Notes: generated by a model not told the origin, from the letters alone. A stretch of DNA of 64,000 bases from Clostridium sporogenes (GCF_001020205.1 NZ_CP011663.1:3906001-3970000); one strand, 5' to 3'. Counted from the first letter of the stretch, positions 17,823 through 25,955 are shown. A program made the numbers and translations.

Positions 17823-18640
17823 TCTACCACCTGCCCCCTAAAAGTACTGTCTTCATCAAATCCTTTTTTTATGATTTTTATCATAATATCCTTTAATTTT
17901 TCTTTATCATATCCTCTTGTTAATTGCCCATTAACAGCTAAAGAAATCATTCCTGTTTCTTCAGACACTACTATAGTTATAGAATCCGAATTCTCTGATA
18001 TACCTATAGCAGCCCTATGTCTCGTGCCTAATTTTTTATTTATATCTGTATTTTGGGTTAGGGGTAAAAAACATCCTGCAGATATTATTCTATCATTTCT
18101 TATAATTGTAGCTCCATCATGTAATGGAGTATTTACAACAAATATATTTTCTAATAGTGCTGATGATACCATAGCATCTAATTTAGTTCCTGTATTTATT
18201 ATTTCTCCTAATCCAGTAAATTGTTCAATAACTATTAATGCTCCTGTTCTACTTTTTGAAAGATTATCTACTGCTACTATAATACTATCTATGACTTTGG
18301 CCATTATTTCTTCATCCTGTAGCAAATGTTTGTCCGTAAATGCGCTTCTTCCTATATGTTCAAGAGCTCTTCGTATTTCTGGCTGAAAAATTATAACAAA
18401 AGATAATACCCCTATAGTTAGTGTTTTTGTTAATATCCAACTTAACATAGTTAGATGTAACAAACTACTTATGGGTATTAGTATTATTATAAGTATTATA
18501 CCTTTTAATAATTGTTCTGCTCTAGTTTCTTTTATTAACATATAACTTTTATAAAAAATATAAGATACTACTAATATATCTAATATAGAATATATACTAA
18601 TATTTTTTACAGAATTAACTACCATATCCAAAAATTCCAA
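17792..18640 (-). CDS. cdaA: CdaA, membrane diadenylate cyclase
   Basis: 282 residues. Three N-terminal membrane helices (about 17-35, 44-61, 64-84) are followed by a DisA_N catalytic domain with the signature DGA (175-177) and RHR (207-209). It makes c-di-AMP from two ATP. The start is TTG at 18640: GGGGTGA sits 7 bases upstream, while the first ATG (18625) has no spaced site. It faces a c-di-AMP riboswitch on the opposite strand less than 150 bp away. Confidence 0.95.
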   Translation of the reverse strand: MEFLDMVVNSVKNISIYSILDILVVSYIFYKSYMLIKETRAEQLLKGIILIIILIPISSLLHLTMLSWILTKTLTIGVLSFVIIFQPEIRRALEHIGRSAFTDKHLLQDEEIMAKVIDSIIVAVDNLSKSRTGALIVIEQFTGLGEIINTGTKLDAMVSSALLENIFVVNTPLHDGATIIRNDRIISAGCFLPLTQNTDINKKLGTRHRAAIGISENSDSITIVVSEETGMISLAVNGQLTRGYDKEKLKDIMIKIIKKGFDEDSTFRGQVVEWAKKVKQKI

Positions 18641-18767
18641 TTATAAGTCACCCCTTAAAATAACTATATACCTCAATTATACACTATTTAATTATTTTTA
18701 TATCATAGTTAAAATAATTTTATTATTTTTTTTATATTTTTTTAAGTATTAAAAAATAATTTGTGGT

Positions 18768-18773
18768 TATACT
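18768..18773 (+). promoter_or_regulatory. -10 element of the riboswitch transcript
   Basis: TATACT about 8 bases before the first base of the riboswitch P1 stem, placing the transcription start close to 18780. No good -35 is visible (TTAAGT-like). A TATAAT in the opposite direction (about 18676-18681, GTGTATAATTG on the minus strand) probably serves cdaA. Confidence 0.5.
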
Positions 18774-18780
18774 ATTATTA

Positions 18781-18879
18781 GCCTAAGTTTATTAAAACAC
18801 GGGGAAACCAAATTTTGGGGTGAATCGTAAAATTACGTAGGTTATACCTTTTCCGAACCCGTCAGCTAACCTCGTAGGC
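18781..18879 (+). ncRNA. c-di-AMP riboswitch (ydaO/yuaA class)
   Basis: Conserved blocks appear in order: GCCTA (P1 5' strand, 18781-18785), ACACGGGGAAACCA, GGGGTGAATC, and CCGAACCCGTCAGCTAACC followed by TCGTAGGC whose TAGGC (18875-18879) closes P1. These are the hallmark sequences of the ydaO aptamer, which usually lowers expression when c-di-AMP is high and often precedes cell-wall hydrolases. P1 ends only four bases before the AAGGAG ribosome binding site of the hydrolase, leaving no room for an intrinsic terminator. Confidence 0.93.
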
Positions 18880-18894
18880 AAAAGGAGTGAGAAA

Positions 18895-19428
18895 ATGAAA
18901 AAATATTTTTTATTGAATGTAATTATAGTCTTAACTATAATTATTTTTAGTTCATCTTGGAATAAATCTATAGCTGCTTTTTCTTATATGCATAATTACA
19001 ATATTGATAATTCTGAAGATATTCAGGTTATCAACTATACAAATAAAAAAATATATCTTACGAAAGATGATATATACTTAATGGCTCAAGTAGTTCAAGC
19101 TGAAAGTGAATCTGAACCTTTTGAAGGTAAAATAGCAGTAGCCTCTGTGATTTTAAACAGAACTGTAACACCTGGTTTTCCTAAAACTATAGATAGTGTT
19201 ATAAAACAAAAAAATGCCTTTTCTTGTCTAAATAAAAATGGATCAATATCTAAAATACCAGATAAAGCAAGCTTTGAAGCAGTAGAACAGGCTTTAAAAG
19301 GAAAAGATCCTACAAATAACGCTCTTTATTTTTATAACCCTAAAATATCTACCTGTAATTGGATGAACAATGTGTCTAAAAATAATAAAAAAATAATAGG
19401 TAATCATGTATTTTTTAAAACTAATTAA
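18895..19428 (+). CDS. Secreted SleB-family cell-wall hydrolase
   Basis: 177 residues. An N-terminal hydrophobic segment (about 5-25, FLLNVIIVLTIIIFSSSW) acts as signal peptide or anchor, and the SleB/CwlJ hydrolase domain runs from about 60 to the end: DIYLMAQVVQAESESEPFEGKIAVASVILNR with the expected catalytic glutamate, then NNALYFYNPKIST. Members cleave peptidoglycan (lytic transglycosylase or amidase type), many in spore germination. There is no separate wall-binding domain. The gene follows the c-di-AMP riboswitch at very short distance, so expression should follow c-di-AMP rather than only sporulation. Confidence 0.92.
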   Translation: MKKYFLLNVIIVLTIIIFSSSWNKSIAAFSYMHNYNIDNSEDIQVINYTNKKIYLTKDDIYLMAQVVQAESESEPFEGKIAVASVILNRTVTPGFPKTIDSVIKQKNAFSCLNKNGSISKIPDKASFEAVEQALKGKDPTNNALYFYNPKISTCNWMNNVSKNNKKIIGNHVFFKTN

Positions 19429-19468
19429 ATACTTTATATTTTATAAAATATTTTATAAAAAATCAAAA

Positions 19469-19520
19469 GGATTTAGTACATAAACAAAATTGAAATTATG
19501 TGCTAAATCCTATTTTATTG
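19469..19520 (+). terminator. Terminator of the cell-wall hydrolase gene
   Basis: GGATTTAGTACATAA and TTATGTGCTAAATCC form a 15-bp stem with one G-T pair and a 12-base loop, followed by TATTTTATTG, 40 bases after the stop. Confidence 0.85.
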
Positions 19521-19570
19521 ATTTGTAAAATATATTTATACTTAGCTAGGTACAAATTTTATTCGAATAT

Positions 19571-19597
19571 AACAAAAATATCCCTATTATTTTTGTT
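19571..19597 (-). terminator. Hairpin at the end of the thioredoxin reductase-like gene
   Basis: AACAAAAATA and TATTTTTGTT form a 10-bp A/T-rich stem around TCCCTAT, directly after the stop codon on the minus strand. Weak but well placed. Confidence 0.6.
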
Positions 19598-20460
19598 TAT
19601 GAATTAATTTTATCTAAATAAGAAACCGCACTTAATGCTGCAATTTGGCCTTCTCCTGCAGACTTTATATATTGATATGGTTTTCCAGTGCAATCCCCCG
19701 CAGCAAAGCATCCTGATATATTAGTTTGCATTTTTCTATCAACCTTTATATGTTCATCTTCCATTTCTAAACCTGGTACTAATTGTGAAGGAGATACACT
19801 ATCTTTTAAAACAAAAATACCATCTGCTTCTATTTCTAAATCTTTAAGAATTAATTTTTTAACATGTTGTTCTCCTACTATTTCTACAGGTTTATCATTA
19901 ATAACTTCTACTTTTTCACTTAATTCATAATCTAATCTATACATAGGAATATAATAAAGTTTTGAGGCTAATTCACTTACAAAATTAGCTTCTTCCTCAG
20001 CTTCTTTATTATATCCTATTATAGCAACTGTTTTATTTTTATAAAGTGGTGCATCACAAGTAGCACAATATCCTACACCTTTACCTAAAAATTCCTCTTC
20101 ACCTTTTAATGCTTTTCCGTATTCTACCCCAGTAGCTAATATAACTGTTTTAGCTTCATACATTTTTTCATTGACCATTAGGGCAAAATATTCTCCCATA
20201 GCATAAACATTATTTATTCTTTCAAAAGTTATTTCTATTCCCATTTTATCTATATGATTTATAAATTTATCTTTTAGTTCATTACCTGAAATATCATAAA
20301 AACCAAGGTAATTATTTATTTTAGGAGCTTTTACAAGTTTTGAACTTAATTCCTTATTACCAAATATTATTATATCCTTATTTCTTATTTTAGCATTTAT
20401 GGCTGCTTCCAACCCTGCGGGGCCACTACCTATTATAGCCATATCATATCTTTTCCCCAT
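19597..20460 (-). CDS. Thioredoxin reductase-like flavoprotein, probably ferredoxin-dependent (FFTR type)
   Basis: 287 residues from the ATG at 20460, which follows AGGAGGAG; a longer reading from 20514 has no site. FAD motifs are GSGPAG (11-16) and AAGDCTG near the C-terminus; the redox pair is CATC (Cys132, Cys135). Unlike NADPH-dependent TrxB, the second Rossmann motif reads GYNKEAEEEA instead of GGGNSAxEEA and the HRRxxxR arginines are missing (LYYIPMYR). That matches the described ferredoxin-linked, pyridine-nucleotide-independent reductases of clostridia. Thioredoxin is encoded 66 bp upstream as the probable partner. Confidence 0.85.
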   Translation of the reverse strand: MGKRYDMAIIGSGPAGLEAAINAKIRNKDIIIFGNKELSSKLVKAPKINNYLGFYDISGNELKDKFINHIDKMGIEITFERINNVYAMGEYFALMVNEKMYEAKTVILATGVEYGKALKGEEEFLGKGVGYCATCDAPLYKNKTVAIIGYNKEAEEEANFVSELASKLYYIPMYRLDYELSEKVEVINDKPVEIVGEQHVKKLILKDLEIEADGIFVLKDSVSPSQLVPGLEMEDEHIKVDRKMQTNISGCFAAGDCTGKPYQYIKSAGEGQIAALSAVSYLDKINS

Positions 20461-20525
20461 AATATCTCCTCCTAAAAAATGTAAAATTGAGAATAACACT
20501 AATGTTACTCTCAATTTATTTTATA

Positions 20526-20843
20526 TTAAATATGCTTTTCTACTGCTGATTTTATAGCTTCTTTTGGTCTAAATCCAACTAATGTTTCTACTGCTTTACC
20601 TGCTTTAAATGTCATAAGTGTTGGTATACTAGCTATTTTATATTGTGTTGATATAACTGGATTTTCATCTACATTAACTTTAACAAATTTTACTTTTTGT
20701 CCTAATTCTTGAGATATTTCTTCCACTACAGGGGCAAGCATTTTACAAGGTCCGCACCATGTTGCCCAAAAATCTACTACTACAGGAACCTCTGAATTTA
20801 ATACTTCTTCACCAAATACGTTTTCGTTTATTTCTTTAACCAT
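20526..20843 (-). CDS. trxA: Thioredoxin
   Basis: 105 residues with the active site WCGPC (Cys30, Cys33), a preceding VVVDFWAT strand and the cis-proline IASIPT near residue 73. It reduces protein disulfides and is re-reduced by the reductase encoded just after it. The operon has a sigma-A promoter and a palindrome between the promoter and the ribosome binding site (GGAGGGTGATTA). Confidence 0.96.
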   Translation of the reverse strand: MVKEINENVFGEEVLNSEVPVVVDFWATWCGPCKMLAPVVEEISQELGQKVKFVKVNVDENPVISTQYKIASIPTLMTFKAGKAVETLVGFRPKEAIKSAVEKHI

Positions 20844-20861
20844 AATTAATCACCCTCCGAT

Positions 20862-20878
20862 ATACCCTTACAGGGTAT
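20862..20878. promoter_or_regulatory. Operator-like palindrome at the trxA transcription start (CsoR/CstR-like)
   Basis: ATACCCTTACAGGGTAT: 7-bp perfect arms around three bases, GC-rich in a very A/T-rich setting. By the promoter position it covers about +6 to +22. The ATACCC...GGGTAT pattern resembles operators of the CsoR/CstR family (copper or persulfide sensors). The match is by eye and the regulator is not in this window. Confidence 0.6.
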
Positions 20879-20890
20879 GCGTTTATTTAT

Positions 20891-20919
20891 ATTTTAATAT
20901 ATAGACCTATATTAGTCAA
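20891..20919 (-). promoter_or_regulatory. Sigma-A promoter of trxA and its reductase
   Basis: Minus-strand TTGACT (20919-20914), 17-base spacer, TAAAAT (20896-20891). The start of transcription would be near 20884, immediately before the palindrome. Confidence 0.75.
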
Positions 20920-20951
20920 TAGTTTTAAAATGTATTATAAAAAATTATTAT

Positions 20952-22127
20952 TTATCCTTCAAATGTACCTTTCTTTAACACTTTACCATCTTTAACTAAG
21001 TGCTTACCTTTGCAAATAACATGTAATATATCTAAATTTTCCTTATCTAATATTACTATATCTGCATCTTTTTCTTTTTCTATATATCCCTTATTATTTA
21101 GCATCAAATGATCTGCTACATTTGATGTAACTACTTTTAATGAATCTTCTATTTCTATTTTTTCTTTTATAACACAATCTTTAAATTCTCTATATAATGA
21201 TTGTACTGAACCTATACCTAAACCTACATACTCTCTTTTTTTGTTAAATATAGGCAAACTCCCCTGTCCATCTGAAGAAAAATGAACTCTTTCTGGATCT
21301 AAACCACTATCTAATATTCTTTTAAATCCTGAACTAGCTTTTATTTCTCCTTCTTCTAAAAAATTAGGATCAGAGCTTGTTGTCAAATCAATAACTCCTC
21401 CTTTTTTCATATATTGTATTCCCTGATTAAATAAATCTTCATTTCTCCCCATATGAGTGGGTATAATTTGAGAGGCAGGTATTTCTGTATCTTTTATTAC
21501 TTTAAACAAATAATCTATTCCTCTTTTGCCACTACCAATGTGAACGTGAATAATTCCAGGCTTATTAGCTAATAAACCACCTACTCTTCCCTCTGCACAA
21601 ATTTTTACAAAATCCTCATAACTAGGTTGAGAAGATCTATGATCTGACAAAGCTATTTCTCCTACACCTATAACTTTATCTATTAGCATAATATCAGACT
21701 TTGAGCAACCTGTAATATTATTAACTGGTATACTATATGATCCAGTGTATATGTATGTGGTTATGCCCTCTTCTTCTAGCCCTTTAGCTTTAGCTAGTAA
21801 TGCTTCCATACTTCTACATATACCATCTGTTCCTAAGCAACCTACTACAGTAGTTATACCAGAACTTATTATATGTGACAATTGTATTTCAGGTGTTCTA
21901 GTACTAAATCCACCTTCACCACCACCACCTATTAAATGAACATGGGAATCTATAAATCCTGGTATAACTATATTTTCATTGGCATCTATAACCTTTATTT
22001 CAGCAAATTCCTTTGGTATATCTAAGCTATCATATACCCCTTCTATATTACTAGAAACTATTAAAATATCTTTTTTCCCTAAAAACTTAGGAGAATATAC
22101 ATATCCATTTTTTATAATTGTTATCAT
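20952..22127 (-). CDS. iadA: Isoaspartyl (beta-aspartyl) dipeptidase
   Basis: 391 residues, amidohydrolase fold. GFIDSHVHLIGGGGEGG near 58 supplies the HxH metal ligands and glycine-rich loop of IadA; GEIALSDHRSSQPS near 160, HVHIGSGKRG near 198, PTHMGRN near 225 and SSDGQGSLP near 287 (catalytic Asp) complete the binuclear site. It hydrolyses beta-aspartyl dipeptides from damaged proteins. It appears to be a single gene, preceded by an inverted repeat. Confidence 0.94.
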   Translation of the reverse strand: MITIIKNGYVYSPKFLGKKDILIVSSNIEGVYDSLDIPKEFAEIKVIDANENIVIPGFIDSHVHLIGGGGEGGFSTRTPEIQLSHIISSGITTVVGCLGTDGICRSMEALLAKAKGLEEEGITTYIYTGSYSIPVNNITGCSKSDIMLIDKVIGVGEIALSDHRSSQPSYEDFVKICAEGRVGGLLANKPGIIHVHIGSGKRGIDYLFKVIKDTEIPASQIIPTHMGRNEDLFNQGIQYMKKGGVIDLTTSSDPNFLEEGEIKASSGFKRILDSGLDPERVHFSSDGQGSLPIFNKKREYVGLGIGSVQSLYREFKDCVIKEKIEIEDSLKVVTSNVADHLMLNNKGYIEKEKDADIVILDKENLDILHVICKGKHLVKDGKVLKKGTFEG

Positions 22128-22140
22128 CTTTATTCTCTCC

Positions 22141-22177
22141 TGTAAAACAACATTAATACTAATATTATTGTTTTACA
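22141..22177. repeat. Inverted repeat between the TPR gene and iadA
   Basis: TGTAAAACAA and TTGTTTTACA, 10-bp perfect arms 17 bases apart; the spacer itself holds TAATACTAATATTA, which can extend the stem. It starts 25 bases after the TPR gene stop and ends near the iadA ribosome binding site, so it may be a terminator for the former or an operator/leader for the latter. Confidence 0.5.
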
Positions 22178-22201
22178 TTATAAATAAAATATTCTAAAAT
22201 A

Positions 22202-23455
22202 TTAATTGTTATTTATAATTCTCTTTATATTAGAATTATTGTATATGGACTGAGGGTATATTTGTGATAACTTTTTAGCATAATTCTTAGATTTAACATC
22301 ATCTATTTTTTCATTTAATGTTGCAACTTTGTATAATGCCAAGTCTCCATAATCACTTTTCACAAAACTATTAACATATATTTCATAATATCTTATAGCT
22401 TCACTTATATTATTTAATGCTTCATAATTTGTAGCTAATAAATATATTATATGTGGGTATAAATAATTCACGTTACCTAAACTATATGCTTTTAAGAGAA
22501 AATCATTACTTTCTTTATATTTTTTATTATTAGCATTTGCCATAGCAGTATTATAAAAATATTCTATACCTTCTTCTTTTAACAGTTTTTCTGCTTTTAC
22601 TAATACACTTTTGCTATTAACATCCAAATTTTTATTTTTATAATTTGAATATATATTATATAATTGAATATAATTTTTCTTTTCTATATAATTATTTAAA
22701 TTTTGTATATCTATTTTTTCTTCCTTTCTTATCTCTTGTTTTTTTGTCTCTGTTTTTTTTACTTCTTCTTTTTTAGGTATGTTGGAATTGTTTTTATTTT
22801 CTTTTGATGTTATTTTATTGTTTTTTATTTCACCAATATTTTTAGGTGTATTAAATTTATTAAATGAATATATAGAAGCGGAAGATACAATGCTAATAAC
22901 TAATATTGCTATTAATACTTTTTTACCTTTATACTTTTTTATTAGCCCCTTTTTATATAATTCCTTTTTTATATTTATAGATATATCATTATTCTTATCT
23001 ATAGATAAAGCCTTTTGATAATATTCTAAAGCATCATTATATTTACCTAATTTAATATAACACATAGCTAAATTATTACATACATTTATACGATTAAAAT
23101 CCGTTTTTTCACATTGCTTTAATAAATCCTTAGCTCCTTCTATATCATTATTTTTAATTAATGTAATAGAATTTGCATATTTTTTTAAAAATTGTTCATC
23201 TAATTTGGCATCTTGTAAATATTTATAAGATACCGCATCTTTATTTGTATGATAATTCATTTTCCATAAATTTTTACAACTTATTAAATCACCTTTTAAA
23301 TAATACAATAATCCCTTCAGATTTATGGCAGAATTATTTTTTAAATCCATTGATATACTTTTTTCACACAAATCTAGAGCCTTATCTATATTTCCATTAT
23401 TAAAATTGTCTAAAGCCTTAGCATATATTTTTCTAGATTTAGCTTCATTATTCAT
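22202..23455 (-). CDS. TPR-repeat membrane protein
   Basis: 417 residues. Tetratricopeptide-like repeats occupy about 5-165 (for example NNLAMCYIKLGKYNDALEYYQKALSIDKN), a membrane helix near 180-197 (VLIAILVISIVSSASIYSF) crosses the membrane, a Lys/Glu/Asn-rich linker follows to about 250, and further TPR-like helices (YPHIIYLLATNYEALNNISEAIRYYEIYVN) lie outside. The repeats suggest a protein-protein scaffold with parts on both sides of the membrane. It follows a lipoprotein gene by 27 bp. Function unknown. Confidence 0.8.
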   Translation of the reverse strand: MNNEAKSRKIYAKALDNFNNGNIDKALDLCEKSISMDLKNNSAINLKGLLYYLKGDLISCKNLWKMNYHTNKDAVSYKYLQDAKLDEQFLKKYANSITLIKNNDIEGAKDLLKQCEKTDFNRINVCNNLAMCYIKLGKYNDALEYYQKALSIDKNNDISINIKKELYKKGLIKKYKGKKVLIAILVISIVSSASIYSFNKFNTPKNIGEIKNNKITSKENKNNSNIPKKEEVKKTETKKQEIRKEEKIDIQNLNNYIEKKNYIQLYNIYSNYKNKNLDVNSKSVLVKAEKLLKEEGIEYFYNTAMANANNKKYKESNDFLLKAYSLGNVNYLYPHIIYLLATNYEALNNISEAIRYYEIYVNSFVKSDYGDLALYKVATLNEKIDDVKSKNYAKKLSQIYPQSIYNNSNIKRIINNN

Positions 23456-23482
23456 TTGAATTTCCTCTCTTAGCTATAGTTC

Positions 23483-24226
23483 TTATTTAATAAATTCTTT
23501 TACTTTATCATTAGCAATAGTAATTTTTTCTTTATGCGATTTAATAAAATTATCATCTTCATATACATTTAATGTTAATATCAAGCTTGTTTCTCCTGAA
23601 TTATCCTTTACCTTTTCCACAGATATTACTTCATGTTTATCATCTTTTGCTTCATATACTGGAGTAATAGTATCATTCTTTACATTTATACAATATAAAT
23701 TTCCACCTTTAGAAACTGTTCCATAACCGTGACCAATAATAACTAATAAATTTTCATTATCTACCCAATATAAAAATTTAGGACTTTTTTGATCCTTTAT
23801 TTCATTGATTTTTAACAACCATAATTTATTAGTATTGTTTTGTTTTAAATAGATTTTACCTATGCCTTCTTCTTCTCCATTATCCCCTTTACCCTCTACA
23901 ATAGCTGAGTATTTTTTTTGCTCACTTTCTTTCCATTCAGTATTATTTTCCCCTTGAAATTTTTTATCTACTATCTCTTCTTTTTCTATTTTAGAAAACT
24001 TTGTTTTTTCTGAACCCTCTTTTTCATTCTTCTTTTCTTCACTTTTAGTTTCAGTATTATCCTTCTTATCTTTTTCTTCTTTATCATTATTATTATTAGA
24101 TTCTACCTTTTGTTCTTCTTGTTTAGTATTTTCAACCGAGGATTTATTTTCCTTAGTACATCCTATTGAAAAACTAAAAATTATTAGGGTGATTAGTATT
24201 AGTCCTATCTTCTTATTTTTTAACAT
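23483..24226 (-). CDS. Lipoprotein with charged low-complexity linker
   Basis: 247 residues. A type II signal peptide (KIGLILITLIIFSFSIGC) ends in a lipobox cysteine near 23. Residues about 27-90 are a Lys/Glu/Asp/Asn-rich, probably disordered tether; the C-terminal 140 residues form a beta-rich domain with KFLYWVDNENLLVIIGHGYG resembling a single beta-propeller-like blade or a DUF of clostridial surface proteins. No enzymatic motif is seen. It is co-transcribed with the TPR membrane protein. Confidence 0.82.
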   Translation of the reverse strand: MLKNKKIGLILITLIIFSFSIGCTKENKSSVENTKQEEQKVESNNNNDKEEKDKKDNTETKSEEKKNEKEGSEKTKFSKIEKEEIVDKKFQGENNTEWKESEQKKYSAIVEGKGDNGEEEGIGKIYLKQNNTNKLWLLKINEIKDQKSPKFLYWVDNENLLVIIGHGYGTVSKGGNLYCINVKNDTITPVYEAKDDKHEVISVEKVKDNSGETSLILTLNVYEDDNFIKSHKEKITIANDKVKEFIK

Positions 24227-24262
24227 ATTATCCCCTCCATAACAAATATAGATATATATCTA

Positions 24263-24291
24263 ATTATATCTAAAAATATCGATTGTGTAAA
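24263..24291 (-). promoter_or_regulatory. Sigma-A promoter of the lipoprotein-TPR operon
   Basis: Minus-strand TTTACA (24291-24286), 17-base spacer, TATAAT (24268-24263). Its -35 overlaps the T-run of the ptsI terminator. Confidence 0.75.
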
Positions 24292-24335
24292 AAAAAACTC
24301 CATGAAAACATAAAGTTAACATGAAGTTTTTTTTA
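24288..24335 (-). terminator. ptsI terminator
   Basis: On the minus strand, an AAAACTTCATG arm and a CATGGAGTTTT arm with one G-T pair surround a 15-base loop and lead into TTTTTTTTT, immediately after the ptsI stop. Confidence 0.9.
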
Positions 24336-25955
24336 TTAAGAATTCATAATTATTTTTTTTGCTGTTAATATAGAAGATGCACTCATAGAATACTCATCTA
24401 ATCCATATTCCACAAGAGTTGCTATAGCATTTTCATCTCCAGCCATTTCTCCACACATTCCACACCATTTTCCTTCTTTGTGTGCTGCATCTATAGTCAT
24501 CTTTATTAATCTTAATACTGCTGGATGCATTGGATCATAAAGATATGATATTTTTTCATTCATTCTATCTGCAGCTAATGTATATTGTATTAAATCATTA
24601 GTACCTATACTAAAAAAATCTACATGTTTAGCAAGTTCATCTGCACATATAGCAGCTGCGGGTATTTCTACCATTATACCTGTTTCTAAATTTTCATTAA
24701 ATTCTTTTCCCTCTGCTTTTAACTCACTCATACATTCTTTTAGTAATTCTTTAGCACCTTTAAATTCAGATAAAGATGATATCATTGGAAACATTATTTT
24801 TAAATTTCCAAAAGCTGATGCTCTAAGTAATGCTCTTAATTGAACTTTAAATAGTTCTTTTCTATCAAGACATAATCTTATAGCTCTATATCCTAGAAAA
24901 GGATTCATCTCTTCTGGCATTTCTAAATATGGAAGTTTTTTATCTCCTCCTATATCTAGAGTTCTTATAACTACAGGTTTTCCTTCCATTTTTTCTACTG
25001 CATATTTATAAGATTCAAATTGTTCATCTTCTGATGGCATATTATCTCTATCCATATATAAAAATTCTGTTCTAAAAAGGCCTACACCTTCTCCACCATT
25101 TTCTAATACTTGATGAACATCTTGAGGCTTTCCTATATTTCCACAAACTTCTACTCTTTTTCCTGCTTTAGTAACTGTTTCAACATTTATAAGCTTCTTT
25201 AGTTCTTCTTTTTCTTTTAAGAAAGATTCTTTACTTTTTTCATACTTTTCTATAGTTTCTTTATCTGGATTTATTATTACTATACCTTTAATTCCATCAA
25301 CTATTGCTACATCATTATTTTTAACAGATTCAGTTATATCTTGCATACCAACTATAGCTGGTATTTCTAATGTTCTAGCCATTATAGCACTATGAGAAGT
25401 CCTTCCACCTATATTAGTTAAAAAAGCTATTACTTTGTCTTTATCTAATTGAGCAGTATCAGACGGAGTTAAATCTTGAGCTACTATTATGGTATCTTTA
25501 TCTAAATCGTCCATACTGTTTGCTGATTTCTCCATAAGATTTAACATTATTCTCTTACCTACATCCTTTATGTCCGCTCCTCTTTCTCTCATGTATTCGT
25601 CTTCCATAGAAGCAAATATAGAACTATACATATCAATTACTTCTTGAAGTGCTTTCTCTGAATTAACTTTATTAGATTCTATATTCATTTCTACAGCTCC
25701 AGCAAATTCTGGATCATCTAATAACATAATATGACTATCAAAAACTGCTGCTTTCTCCGCTCCTACTTCCTTTTGTGCCTTCTCCTTTATTCTTTCAAGT
25801 TGTTCTCTGGTATTGCTTAAGGCACTTTTAAATCTTTCTTTTTCTTTCTCTATATCATCTATACTCTTTTCTACAACTTCTATATTTATGTCTTCCTTAA
25901 TAAAAATCTTTCCTATAGCATATCCCTTTGAAGCAGCTATACCTTTTTTCATCAT
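24336..25955 (-). CDS. ptsI: Phosphoenolpyruvate-protein phosphotransferase (PTS enzyme I)
   Basis: 539 residues. GGRTSHSAIMARTLEIPAIVG holds the phosphorylated His near residue 188; the PEP-binding barrel shows GVGLFRTEFLYMDRD near 290, GGDKKLPYL, MIMVEIPAA and the catalytic-cysteine loop GMCGEMAGD near 502. It transfers phosphate from PEP to HPr and so feeds all PTS permeases, including the sorbitol system here. ptsH is not adjacent. A second ATG directly follows the first and has better spacing from GGAGG. Upstream lies a -24/-12 promoter instead of a sigma-A one. Confidence 0.96.
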   Translation of the reverse strand: MMKKGIAASKGYAIGKIFIKEDINIEVVEKSIDDIEKEKERFKSALSNTREQLERIKEKAQKEVGAEKAAVFDSHIMLLDDPEFAGAVEMNIESNKVNSEKALQEVIDMYSSIFASMEDEYMRERGADIKDVGKRIMLNLMEKSANSMDDLDKDTIIVAQDLTPSDTAQLDKDKVIAFLTNIGGRTSHSAIMARTLEIPAIVGMQDITESVKNNDVAIVDGIKGIVIINPDKETIEKYEKSKESFLKEKEELKKLINVETVTKAGKRVEVCGNIGKPQDVHQVLENGGEGVGLFRTEFLYMDRDNMPSEDEQFESYKYAVEKMEGKPVVIRTLDIGGDKKLPYLEMPEEMNPFLGYRAIRLCLDRKELFKVQLRALLRASAFGNLKIMFPMISSLSEFKGAKELLKECMSELKAEGKEFNENLETGIMVEIPAAAICADELAKHVDFFSIGTNDLIQYTLAADRMNEKISYLYDPMHPAVLRLIKMTIDAAHKEGKWCGMCGEMAGDENAIATLVEYGLDEYSMSASSILTAKKIIMNS

